The position numbers and the translations under genes are program-made. A stretch of DNA of 64,000 bases from Tetrapyrgos nigripes (Eukaryota; Basidiomycota; Agaricomycetes; Agaricales; Campanellaceae). The notes below the pieces were generated by a model, which saw only the letters and a program-made list of their open reading frames with translations, was not told the origin of the DNA and ran no database searches. Shown here in pieces: positions 11,273 through 22,023 of this stretch. The stretch lies in NCBI GenBank assembly GCA_013368315.1, contig JAACJM010000029.1, positions 186,001-250,000 of the forward strand, written 5' to 3'. The stretch's first letter is position 1, and each line of letters begins with the position of its first letter.

Positions 11273-13734
11273 AAAAGTCCGTCAGAGACCGTCAGTATTT
11301 AATATGATTTGAACTTGCAGTAACAGAGATAAAATTGAAGCAGAAGTCTTAGTTAGTATCAGGAAGGCCACCTACGCGGGATAATGAATAATGAGGGATT
11401 TTTTGAAGATTTCTTCGTGAAAGACCCACCCAGCTGTCCTCTGAAACCTCTGATTACGCCTGCATCGCAGCCGGCATGTCCGCCAATAACACTCTATCGA
11501 ATACCCAAGGAACCCACAGAAGTCTACCCCAACAAACACACAGTCTCAACGTGCAGGGGTATTATTGGACCGGTCAAAGGACATTTGACCGAGGTCTATG
11601 CCACAACCACACTCTGGGAGTGGGGAGACAGTTTTCGAAGAGAAAAAGAGTGGTCGATATGATTTTCCTACTATCTTGAAGGGACCTGCGACTAGTAGTC
11701 CTCACCGTGACTGAGTGGAACCGTACCATGATATTATTTTTGCCTCGATTTTTTTTTCCGTGTCCCAGCCCGGGTAATACGTTCCTCCTCTTCCTCCGTG
11801 TTCGACAGCTACTGCATCAGTCTGCACCCAAAGCCTCTTTTCCAGCTTCCTTCGACTCGGACGTCAAGTTCATCTCGCCTACTCAAAACTCTGCAAGAAG
11901 AAAATTTTACATTTGAGAGAGGGATCTGTTGGGTGCTTATGAGGGGTGGTTGGATTCTACGTCGTTTAGCACCGACCCCAGTTCTGGTTCTTCGCGTTTA
12001 TCGCGCCGGAAGGGTACGTAACAAGTCAAATTTCTCCTCCTTGCCTCTCCCCCTTTCCCCACGCTATACCCATACTCACACCCATCTCTTTTCCCGTTCC
12101 CATTCCCGTCGCCATCAGAGCCGCACAGTCATCTTTACATTCTTATTCTTTTTTTCCCTTCTCTTTCTTGCCTTTTTTTTTACTCATTTTCTCAATAATC
12201 TTTCATTCTTACGACGGTGTATATACCTTTACTTCGGACTCGGGTCCCTAAGAAGACGACTCCTCACAAATACAAACACAAACCGACCCAACCCTCAACC
12301 CATCCGTACATCTCCATCGATAAGCCTCATAGGCCTCTATGGGTGGCGGGGGTTGTGGCCTCTCCTTTCCACCGCGACAACAATTCAGAGGTCAAGATAG
12401 ATCCACAACAACGCCAACGCCAACGCCAACGGCTCCGCAGGCTTAGCCTGACTCTCCAGTCTCACTCCCGACTCGCTCTCTGCTTGTCGCTCTTTACTCT
12501 GGACTTTACCCCACTCTCACCCAACTGTATCTGAGTAATGCTGTGTCAAGGCTATTCTCAAGATCAGAAATCTTCAATCTTCTATTCATGATACGCTAGA
12601 GCCCAAATTTTCGCCGTTGCTTTCGGTTGCTATTAAATCAGAATTTAAGTTGGAACTTTTACGTCCCGAATCTCCGCTGTAATAGTAATGGTTAGGGTGA
12701 ATTCGATTCAGGATGAAACAATCCGATCGCCAAGCTCGAAAAGGACACTGCGGTCCAGCCACCACCGGTGATCCTGACCATCAGTATTGGGAACCCTTTC
12801 CTGCTAGTCACACCTTTGGGGAATGGAGCATCTGGTAATGATACCGAATTTTAACCTCGAAGCCAAGGCAAGGGTATGGAGCGTTCAATAAGAATCATGA
12901 CTCAATTCCTTATCCGTTGTCATCGCAGATAGGTTGCACGTGCCTGTACTCTGTCGATAACTGTGTGCTCTGTGATTCTCTGTCTTCTCTTGTCATTATC
13001 GATAATCCCTTGGTTCCAGTCGTCTCAATAAATCAGCAGTTTTTTTCATAGACTGTGTGTAAGCTTTCTTACATAGAGAACAAATGAGGGTAAGGAATAC
13101 GAATCCTTGCAATACTTAAGATAAGAATCTATCACTAAACCCATTCTACACCATTTGCACATTTAGCCTGACAAACCTAGTCGTGACCCACTCGTGAAAA
13201 GACCTTTCAAACTCGGCATGTACATTTCTCTCCACAAATACATAGCCGACATTGCATTGACGAGCACTAATGTACAGAAACATGGTAGCTGAAGTAATGT
13301 TAATCATCTCATCATCTCTAATGTATCTTCATATATGAGCCATGAGTCCTTGCCGTATACTTCATGAGTTTCTATCACAACTTGCAAGTACAAATACTGT
13401 GGAAGTGGATATTGAAACCATCCGAGGCTAAGAAAAGCCAAGCTGAATCCGAACTACTACTCTACATGGTCGGTTCAGGGGATGAAGGAGTCAATTTTTT
13501 TATCAGGCTTACACAGTTCTGGATGATAAAACCGTTTTTACTTCAAGAACTTAACTCATGTTCTAGAAATTAAATCATCACTGTGACAAAAGATATATAT
13601 CACTGCACCAGCGGACGCGTAAATGGCAACGGTCATCGTTACGTATGCTATTAGAGTGGAAGCTTTCACTTTCTTTTGATTGTTCCTTCCATGTTCCGAA
13701 TGTCCACTTCGATAGTGACGCCAAGGGCGAATTC
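11273..13734. other. Intergenic, long, partly CT-rich
   Basis: No supported gene over about 2.4 kb. 12030-12200 is strongly pyrimidine-rich and 12407-12430 has a short tandem CAACGC repeat. 11761-11797 carries the dispersed motif TCCCAGCCCGGGTAATAC also found at 61645-61703. The longest frame here (about 11798-12400) is low-complexity Ser/Arg/Leu without codon-like structure. Confidence 0.45.
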
Positions 13735-14635
13735 ACTCTCAAGTTAAAGTAATAATCAGCGCGCTGCGGCTAAGCCACCACCTGATTGTTACCCATCCGG
13801 ACTAAATGACTTCTCTCCCAGCGTAGTCGGCTAATTCACTCTTGATACTTCATTCATCCGGAGGCCTTTGCGGTGCGGGCCACAGTTGAGACTTAAACGA
13901 CTTGCGGCATCTGGTAATAACACTGAGTACTGCCTAGTTGCCAGAAGTTGGAGCTTTCAATAGTTCTTTATTCAATTACTTGACCGCCTTCATCGCAGTT
14001 TGGGTAGTCTTCCGAGTATAAGAACGACGCAGGTAAGGAAGCAAACCATAAGCCCAAACAAAATCCACCCTCACATACATCGATATCGCAAATCCCACTC
14101 AGAATGCAATTCTCTGCTAAAGCCTTCTTCATTGCAACCTTTGCTGCCGCCTTTGCCACCGTGGCTATGGCCAGCCCAGCCCCTCAGCAGGGAGCTAATT
14201 GTGTAAGTCTAGGCTTCGTTCTTGGTTTCCATTGAGTCGTACTTACCTCCTCGCAATCCTCTACTTTATGGGCTCAACCGTGACAGCGTGAAGTATTCTT
14301 CCCCGACCAATGTGCTGCCAACGAAGTTTTGTGTGACGGCGCTGGTTCTATTGAGATTTGCTGCACCGTAAGTTGGCATTTCTTATTTGGGATCTTACTC
14401 ATCGCTTATTTTACCTTTCGAACTTGACAGTCGTGCTTCTGAGATATTGAAGTCTTCGCAATGGCGTAGATTTTCCTGTAAATCCACGAGTAAATTTACA
14501 TAGGAAGCAGTTGTAAATTTGTGATTAGTGATTGAATAAGATTTGGAGATATAAACCCTACAACTGCACAGATAATGATGTTCGACCGTTCGACTTTGGA
14601 AGTAGCAGGAACGTCAAGTAGTATAACACTTACCG
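13735..14635 (+). repeat. Inverted segmental duplication, copy 1
   Basis: Promoter, gene and 3' flank of the 6-Cys secreted protein are repeated in reverse at about 18040-19295. Shared landmarks: GATTGTTACCC near 13785, TTTGGGTAGTCTTCCGAGTA near 14000, the gene itself, and the 3' flank around 14540-14660 (GTTCGACCGT..GACT, AGTAGTAT). Copy 2 is interrupted by an M1 MITE (18214-18590). Confidence 0.65.
14104..14442 (+). CDS. Small secreted 6-Cys protein, paralogue A (63 aa)
   Basis: Exons 14104-14202, 14287-14367, 14431-14442; introns GT-AG of 84 and 63 bp. Signal peptide MQFSAKAFFIATFAAAFA, mature protein about 40 residues with six cysteines in NCREV, PDQCA, VLCDG, ICC and SCF. The last exon encodes only SCF and the stop. 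Paralogue B (18656-18975, minus) has the same three-exon structure and a nearly identical middle exon. The family is not recognised; size, secretion and cysteines suggest an effector-like or antimicrobial-type peptide (inference). Confidence 0.65.
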
Positions 14636-15680
14636 AATTGATTAAGGGCAAGAGAGCGTCTGATCATCCAAAGACTCATAACTCGAGTTTGATACGTTAC
14701 ATCAATGCAGAGGAGCCAGATCCATTCAACCATTCAATCGAAAAAACGAGAGTGCATACAGTAGCAGTAAGAGACTAATTGGAAATTTAACGCACAGACC
14801 AGGTTCAAATCCACAGAGGGTCACCATCTCCTGCTTCCATTCAACCTCCTAAATACACCTCTGCCAACTCCTGCCCGAGTCCGAGTTCCTCCAAGACAGG
14901 CCCAATCATACCGACTCCGACCTCCAGCAACAAGTCATCAAACCAATGCCAGCAAAAGGTGAAGGACGTTCGTTAAAGGAACAGGTACTTCTGGATCCTA
15001 AGGCGTAGTGTCCCTCCTACGCCACCCCCAGCAGTAACCAATATTCCGTGGACAAAAGTTAGTTCAAAAAGGTTAACTTTTCCAGTGACGAGGAAACTGT
15101 GCTTTGGAAATTTAGAGTTGATTTAGAGCCAATCGGGCGCTGGCCGGCTTCGGAATTTAAAGTTTTCAAAACCGTTTCCGGGCACAGAGAGTTGATGTTT
15201 CCTAGCTAGCTTCGAATATTGGTTGCTGCTGGGTGTGCGTAGTGCTCGATGGACGCGATACGATTTCTATACAGAATTACGTCCTAAGTCAACGTCACCG
15301 TTGGATAGGTTAATACCAGTTGTTTTGGATGAAACAAGCAAAACACTCTATGGGGTCGAAGTGGAGAACCGGGAGTCTATATTTGTCAAGGGCATAAAGT
15401 GTACAATTGATTCTTTTGACCCTGATACTCAAGAATGCCCAGACTTGACACGGACAGCGTTACGGGAGTAATCAATATAATTGCGTGCAATAGGATGCGA
15501 AGAGCCCGTATGTATTCGGCAATTTCTTGGCAAGAGCGGGAGCATATCAGTCTGTAGAGTAACTGCGGTATTCTCCCTCTTGATACTCCACTTCGAAGGA
15601 TTTCGTCAAGGCTTAGCTGCTTGGCAGGGTTACGAGGCCCTTTTAGGCAGAGTTAACTTAGGTCGACCTCAAAAATTCCC
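14636..15680 (+). mobile_element. 1-kb dispersed repeat (R1k), copy 1
   Basis: Near-identical to 31081-32068. Starts AATTGATTAAGGGCAAGAGA and ends at the M1-type terminus TTACGAGGCCCTTTTAGGC, GTCGACC. Holds an 82-codon frame (15223-15471) that is disrupted in copy 2 and has no recognisable domain. A tRNA B-box-like GGTTCAAATCC lies at 14803-14813, without a convincing A box. Confidence 0.6.
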
Positions 15681-15861
15681 GATACTTTAGTAGAGGGTTT
15701 GTAGCAACGATATCATTTCAATAAATTTCACGTGATCACTATCTCACGCCATCTTCAACTTCACATGATCTGCTTACAATGTAACGGCCTAGCCTCACAG
15801 TGACCAGAGCCTTTCGGCTCTTTTCCGATTCGATTGTTTCGTTCGCACTCCCATCGCTGCC

Positions 15862-17022
15862 ATGATTCTCGTCAACGGTCTGCCTGTTCGAAGCTGGGTC
15901 AACACTTCAGTTCGCACTACTCTTGTATCTTCGCGACTGTGGCCACAACTCTTTCCAACGTCTCCGGAGTCCTCGGCTTCTGCTGTCATATCCGTCGATA
16001 TCAACGCCCGGACGTTCTTGTCAACCTTGATAGTCGAAAAAACGGACTCTGCTATTATCAATCTTACTGATGTTGTTCTCAGGGATGACTAGTTCAGCAG
16101 TTATACGAGAAACATGGAGGACACCCAGGAACATTCTATTGAAGCCATGCGTCTTTCCAGGCACTTCAGTGAGTTTCTTCAAAAAAAACACTGTAATGTA
16201 CTGCTCAGCTGTTTTCTAGCATCTATCTGTCTGCAGCCTTCATCTTTCAATGCTGGTCATCAATGTGAGTGCTGCACCATTCTAATTCAACTATCAATAT
16301 TCACCTACACAGCTGCTGGGATTTATCAAGCAGGCGTGGTGATGCCAACGACCTCTACTCAATACAGGGGGACTGTGGGCCCTACAGAGCTTGTTATCAT
16401 CGAGTTTTTTCACAAGTTAATCTCTATTGTCATGCCATGGCTAGCTAAAGATGCAATGGATGTCACTAATGCACTTAACTTGATACATGCTCACGGTATA
16501 GATACAGTGTCTTTGTCTTTCAGTGAATATGTATGTCAGTTTATTCATCATTTAATTACAGGCATTTGTTATCATACTTCTCATCCTTCTCACTCCAACT
16601 GCACTTATTTGAGGCAGAACAGTTATGGGTGAGAATTTGTCACATTCTCAATATTGCTATTCCTTCAAGACACCAGCTGCTCTGTCAGTGAACCTATCCT
16701 TTCAGAACTCGTCTGTTTACGTTTAATCCAGTTACCTCATCATGAAAACATTAATGTTTCTCTACATGAACTCATTACAACTCATCTTGATGCTTTTGTT
16801 AGACAATTTGCCAATGCCACACCTCTACAGCATTTTTTCCATGCATTGCAAGGTTCTAGCAACAAGGAAGAAGTCTTATTATGTTCAACATCATGGGATC
16901 CCTGTGCTCAACGGTCTCTCAAAGAAGCAATTGGAGATTCTGAACAGAATCCTCATAAAATCATCATGCTCGACTTGCAGAGGGACATAGTATTCAATGT
17001 TGACTTCCTAGTATTACCTTGA
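15862..17022 (+). pseudogene. Retropepsin-like reading frame, degenerate, retroelement-derived
   Basis: One frame stays open from 15862 to 17022 except for a TAG at about 16090 and a TGA at about 16630. The first segment has the layout of a retroviral-type aspartic protease domain of LTR elements: VNGLPVRSWVNTSVRTTLV aligns with the usual catalytic Asp-Thr/Ser-Gly region (here Asn-Thr-Ser), then VISVDINARTFL, then DVVLRDD followed by TAG where the family usually has Trp. The catalytic Asp is missing and the Trp codon looks mutated to TAG. Downstream (16114-17022) no domain is recognised; several stretches look like 50-bp introns (for example 16265-16311), so a host-type spliced gene cannot be excluded. 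Assignment is by pattern only. Confidence 0.35.
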
Positions 17023-17879
17023 AGGGAGGTTTATCTAACAAAGTAAAGGATGAAGAGAGCCTACCACTGCTATTTAAGAAGTTTAACATAGCCCTCGCTG
17101 ACCAGTTCAACCATACTCCGTCAACCACAATTTTTTCAGAGTAAGCAGGGCACGAGCCACATCGAAACATATTATTTGCAATTTTGGGGAATGCGAACGC
17201 ATTGAAAACACCATCTATATGGGAAGAAAAGATGCCTAGTTGACATTGTACCCCATGAGACTTCTCCCTCCAATGATTTCACCAATCTACAGAGTAACGC
17301 AACATCAACACAATGACTCAGATGTAAGTATTAGTAAGTAGTACAAAAACGCACCTTAAAGATACCATAAGCTTCCACTGCATAGACAATAATCCTAGGA
17401 ATGTCCCCGCTCCTGACAGCTCCAGACCAAAAGTCCCTATTGATGGCTCTAACCCACACTGTCTCGTACGCAGGCGGCAGAACGGACAGTCGCGACGGAG
17501 CCTTTCAGCCCTATAGATGCATTTGCAGATTTCCTGGAAGACTGAGAGGTTGTAGGTGATGGGTTGGCAGTAGGCTAGACGCTTTTTTATGGAGAGAATG
17601 AGACATGGGTGGGTTAGACACCGCAGAGAAAGACATGGAAGGAGACACATATAGCCTACCATAGATCCAATGCTCTCCCCAAGAGACCCAGCAACCTTTG
17701 TCATCTAAAACCCTTCGAGCAGTTTGTTAGGCATTAGCCAATGTTTCTTGTGCCTAGCTTCGACATGGGCATTGGACACTTCTGACAACAATCCCAACGA
17801 CGAGGAAGCAAAGCAGGAAGAATGAGTATGACGGGGAGGGGAACGACGTAAAAGCGGGGCGTAAGATCGTAGATAGGGA
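17023..17879. other. Intergenic, no supported gene
   Basis: An open frame on the minus strand (17318-17704) has no recognisable domain. Confidence 0.35.
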
Positions 17880-17985
17880 AGAGATTGACACGCTGGCAAT
17901 GACGTCGACGGTCCAGACCGATTCTAGAATCTCGGTTTGTCAGGAAGAGTAGACACCGGAAAAGGGGTGGGAGTTTGAGGTCGAG
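17880..17985 (-). mobile_element. Internal fragment of MITE family M1
   Basis: Matches the M1 interior in reverse: GACACGCTGGCAATGACGTC, GGTCCAGACCGA, GGAAAAGGGGTGGGAGTTTG. Both ends are missing. Confidence 0.5.
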
Positions 17986-18213
17986 CAGTAAAACTCGAGT
18001 AAAATTGTCTTCTTTTCGATTGAATGGTTGAATCTTATAACAACGAGTCAATTTATCTTTGGATAATCACTGCGTGCTCTCTTGCCCTTAATCGATGGGG
18101 TAAGTATCATACTACTTGGCTTTCTTTCTACTTGCACAGTCGGACGGTCGAACAAACAACAGGATCATTATCTTTGTAGGGTTTACATCTTGAAATTCCA
18201 TTCAATTACTTCA

Positions 18214-18590
18214 TTACGAGGCCCTTTAGGCCGAGTTAACTTATGTCGACCCCTCAATTGAATAGCAAAGGTTCTCACGGGTTCTAACTTTTACACGCCA
18301 CCACAGCGCTCCGAAGTACCCGAACTGACGCTCAATACGTCATAGATCATTTCTGCCTTGCCGCCCACCAACCACGACGAGCTTCAGGCGTATTTACCTT
18401 CCCTCAGCAGCCGTCGCAAGTCCAACTGCCGCTCTCTGAACCACTATGGGCTCCTCCACCCAACGTTCAAGGTGTCATTACAGAAGATATTAAGCTCTAT
18501 CTAATTTTTTTTAGTCAATTTTACAGTATTACTTACTTATACAATGGGCCTCGTAATTTGCCATGCGAAGCAGTGGCACCTTTCCCCAGT
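18214..18590 (+). mobile_element. MITE family M1, insertion in the duplicated gene flank
   Basis: Begins TTACGAGGCCCTTTAGGCC, AACTTATGTCGACC and ends GGGCCTCGTAATTTGCC, hairpin 18560-18577, then TTTCCCCAGT. Copy 1 of the segmental duplication lacks it, so it entered after the duplication. The AATTACT-type target is seen on both sides, but a clean target duplication could not be fixed. Confidence 0.55.
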
Positions 18591-18655
18591 ACGTGGACTC
18601 GGATAGTGACTAGTGAATTACTAGTGAATTTACACATTGGGAGGACTTCAATATC

Positions 18656-18975
18656 TCAGAAGCACCTCTGTCAAGTTCGCAAGAAAAAGTAAGCGATGAG
18701 TAAGATCACAAATAAAGAATGTCAACTTACGGTACAGCAGATCTGAATAGAACCAGCGCCATCGCACGCAACCTCGTTGGAAGCACATTGGTCGGGGAAG
18801 AATACTTCACGCTGTCTCGGTTGAGCCCATAATATAGGATTGCAAGTAGGTAAGTATGGAGACCAAGAACGAAGCATAGACTTACACAATTCTCTCCCTG
18901 TTGAGGGGTTGGGTTGGCCATAGCCATGGTGGCAAAAGCGGCGACAAAGAAGAAAGCTTTAACAGAGAATTGCAT
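18656..18975 (-). CDS. Small secreted 6-Cys protein, paralogue B (60 aa)
   Basis: Minus-strand exons 18886-18975, 18731-18811, 18656-18667. Signal peptide MQFSVKAFFFVAAFATMAMA, mature protein with six cysteines at the same places as paralogue A (NCREV, PDQCA, VACDG, ICC, RCF). Compared with A it lacks three residues in the signal region and differs at a few mature positions (Ala/Ser, Leu/Ala, Glu/Gln, Ser/Arg). Both genes have intact frames and splice sites, so both may be expressed. It faces paralogue A tail to tail across 4.2 kb. Confidence 0.65.
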
Positions 18976-19295
18976 TCTGAGTGGGATTTTCGATATCGAT
19001 GTTATCTGCGAGGGTGGGTTTATGGTACCTCAACTGCTTCGTTTTAATACTCGGAAGACCACCCAAACTGCGATGAAGGTGGTCAAGTAATTGAATTATG
19101 AACTAATGAAGGCTCCAACTTCTGAGTCTTGAATAGGACTTGGCAATTAGGCAGTACTCTACCCGAAGTCTCAATTGTGGCCACGCTGCAAAGGAATGGG
19201 AGTGGGAGAGAAGTCGCGTACTATTTAGGACGGGTAACAATCATGTGATGGCTTGGCCGCAGCGCCCAGGTTATTGCTTGAACTTGAGATGAAAA

Positions 19296-19593
19296 AGTTG
19301 TAGGCCAGCGATTGCCAGTGCTGCGCATGGCGAGTATGCGGCCGTAGGATCCTGAAAGTCATACAAAAAAATAAAATATACTGTAGATTTTTAATTTGTG
19401 AAGAGGGTTCAGGGTATGAAAGGAGGAGAAAAGGTCAGTAGACCCCTCCCTGTAAGTGAAAAATAATGAGCGAAAGGAGTTTAATAATAGGGGCAAATAA
19501 CAGAAAAAGACGGACGGGAAAAAGGGAGCAACTCATATAGCCACAAGCAGAAAGGGACTGTAAGCAACTCAGCCTCATTCTTCGGCCTTGTAA
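19296..19593 (-). mobile_element. Short hairpin-bearing element (family H)
   Basis: Reverse orientation. One end is TTACAAGGCCGAAGAATGAG, GCTGAG, TTTCTGCTTGTGGCTAT; the other is GTTGTAGGCCAGCG with the hairpin at 19314-19331 and GGCGAGTATGCGGCC. The same pair of ends bounds elements at 29068-30050, 30554-31050 and 43734-44645. Confidence 0.5.
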
Positions 19594-19841
19594 CTGAATA
19601 CGGTCGTCGCGTCACTATCGAATTGGACATTCGGAACATAGAAAGAGCAATGAAAGCGAAACACTCCACTCCAATACCGACCATGTAGTATCTTGGCGTT
19701 TCCTAGTCCTGGATGGTTTACATATTCAGTTCCACTCCACAGTATTGGCACCCCGTTGTGTAGAAATTCAGGAAGAATACGGCGAGGACTCATGGATCAT
19801 ATATTAAGATATGTTATAGATGACTAATATCACTTCAACTT

Positions 19842-19850
19842 CCACATTAG
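19842..19850. repeat. 9-bp target-site duplication, left
   Basis: CCACATTAG directly before the MULE terminus GGATAATTCTA; the same nine bases follow the right terminus at 25425-25433. Confidence 0.7.
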
Positions 19851-20135
19851 GGATAATTCTAATAGGAAACCCCAGAAACCCAAGGCCTATCGAGAAACCC
19901 CTCCGCCACGGAGGAATCCCTCCGGGAATAGCAACCGCCATTATGGTCCGGATCCAGATCTGGATCGGCCTGCAACTTGAGCTATCTCCTGGTTCAGACA
20001 AGAGAAGGCTCTCTCTCAAGTGAAGCGTTGGTTACCATAGGGTCAATATATCTTTCATACTATGTAGACTATCTGCAAACAATAAGTTTACTATGAATGC
20101 ATATTCAACTTATATTCCCTATTTTGAATTTCCCT

Positions 20136-20472
20136 CTAACGACGCCCACGGCGTTTCTGTGTAGGTTGATCAAGTGGACAGGCTGGTCTCTTATGCCCAG
20201 GTTGTCTGCATAGTCCACAACGGAATGGTCGACGTGTTTGAGGCTCTTCTTCATCCTCGTTTCTATCGGATTCATCTACGCCACAAATATCTGCGCCATC
20301 AGTTTGACTCGTTGTGATGTCAGTACGCTTTCGTTTTCGAGTTACCGGGCCTCCACCTCGAGGAGCACCCTCAAGTGGACCAGTTATACGGGAAGTACGA
20401 GGGCGGCCCCTCGGATTATGGATAGGAGGATTGTGGATTGATTCGCGCCGGGTTTCCTCTAAGCGATAATGA
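20136..20472 (-). pseudogene. MULE transposase C-terminal fragment with zinc knuckle
   Basis: One minus-strand exon with an acceptor (TTTTTAG) at its 5' end and a TAG stop. The fragment reads PRGRPRTSRITGPLEGAP, a basic stretch, an acidic stretch (DESDRNEDEEE), then FRCGLCRQPGHKRPACP, a C-x2-C-x4-H-x4-C knuckle, and ends RRGRR. A GRP-rich linker followed by a zinc knuckle is the usual C-terminus of MULE/FAR1-type transposases. The catalytic DDE domain is not found upstream; sequence from 20500 to the nested element at 21059 holds no clear exon, so the gene is broken. Confidence 0.55.
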
Positions 20473-22023
20473 CTAAAAAGATAATTAGGCTATAAGTATC
20501 ACTGATGCCTGTAAACCGTATATGTATACAACATACCGTAATTACTCAATGTCAGCGAGCAGTATGCATCTACGTTTCAGACCCAACGCCGCGCCTTCAA
20601 TTTCGGAGCGCCAGCGTTCGCAAAATGCTCAAACCAGTCAGTGCTATGAAGGATTAATGCTGTCTGTTGAAGCTACATGTACTACTAGTTGCGGCCGTTA
20701 TCTAGCGCTGATAGGGCTGTGTAGTGTATAGTAGTGTAGGTATGAAATGTCCTCGTTCTACTTGTAGATATGTACATCTTCTATAGTATGCTATGGGACA
20801 CATATGGAATGACATGCTGAGTGAGCATCCAATGATAAAGGCTGAGTAAGGGGATTTCCAAGAGTATTCCAAGAGTTCTGAGTAAGAACTCTGCGGGACA
20901 AAGTGTTGCTACAATCTTGTATCATGCAACTTTGTAGAGAATGGGGAGTTCTATAAACTAGTGGGTAGCGGTGTAGGTGATGCTTTCATTAAAATATTTT
21001 TTTTGGACAGATAATAGAAGGGCAAGAACAAGCCGATTACAAAAGGTACACCTTGGTACAGTCGTGGACAAGCAAACACGACAATTTTTATAGCGCCTCC
21101 AATTGAGTCATCAGGGGTAAAATAATATCGGAATCATGCTCAGTTCATTGAAAGACGTCGAAAAACGATTTTTTCGGATTTTTCCCACGCAAAATGGGGA
21201 ACGGCCAAATTTTTGGGAGTTTTCAACGACGTTGGGTACCCCTTTTGGGGTCCCAACAGACAGAAAACTGAGGCAAGGGTCCGTATATCGCTGATTGGCG
21301 AGTGACGGTAGGGTGGGGTGCGGAGAAAATGCTTTTACAGATAGTTTGCCCCGGATGGGAGGGAAAAAATAACCGAGATTACTAAGCTAATTGCCGGTTT
21401 TGGAAGGTTCGTAAAGACCCAATATTTTTGCGAAATCAGCAGAAAATGGGAGAATTGGAAACTCCTTCTCCAGCTCTCCCGATCATATCCCGCGGCAACA
21501 TGGCTGACCGGCATTGGCCATCCGCTTACATAACTCATGCACTGCTGGCACCTGTCACAGTCTTCTAGCGTCGTCTTTCCTCCTCGTACTGCTTCTGCGT
21601 CTCGGTTCTTGGTTGGCATTCCTGGCTGCGCACGCGCCGGCTCTGCTAACTAAGTCTTTTCTTTTTGCTTTCACTCTTGTTGGGTGTGACTAGGTCAGCA
21701 CCGCAATCTTGGCTGGGCCAAGGTTATCCACTGGCTTGGCCGGTACCTTCAAATGCGCACATACTCCAGCCGCCCTTTTGGCATGTGGCGACTGTTCTCA
21801 TCTGTGTCCAGGAGAGCCATTTGAGGTATTCTGAGTACGTGTTTATTTTTAGCTATTCCTTTTCTGCCCCTCTTTTCATAAAACATATGAAAATTGCCTG
21901 CCCACGCATATATAAGGCCTACAATCTTTCTCGTTCCCCATTCCTACCTTTCGTCTCATTCTCTCATTCTCACACTCGCTTTTCTTCTTTCAGTCTTTCG
22001 AACGAACACCCACTGCAGTTATC

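Larger units (their letters stand above)
18040..19295 (-). repeat. Inverted segmental duplication, copy 2
   Basis: Reverse copy of 13735-14690. Includes the 3' flank (18040-18212), an inserted M1 MITE (18214-18590), paralogue B of the secreted protein, and its promoter (GTTTGGGTGGTCTTCCGAGT and GGATGGGTAACAATC-type sequence in reverse up to about 19295). Confidence 0.6.

Noticed and set aside
11798..12400. 200-codon open frame on the plus strand
   Set aside because: Pyrimidine-rich, low-complexity Ser/Arg/Leu sequence without start context, domain or splice support.
14803..14813. GGTTCAAATCC as a Pol III B box in the R1k repeat
   Set aside because: No convincing A box or tRNA fold upstream; a single 11-bp match is weak evidence.
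17318..17704. 128-codon minus-strand frame with many cysteines
   Set aside because: No recognisable motif spacing; contains likely intron-like and antisense sequence.
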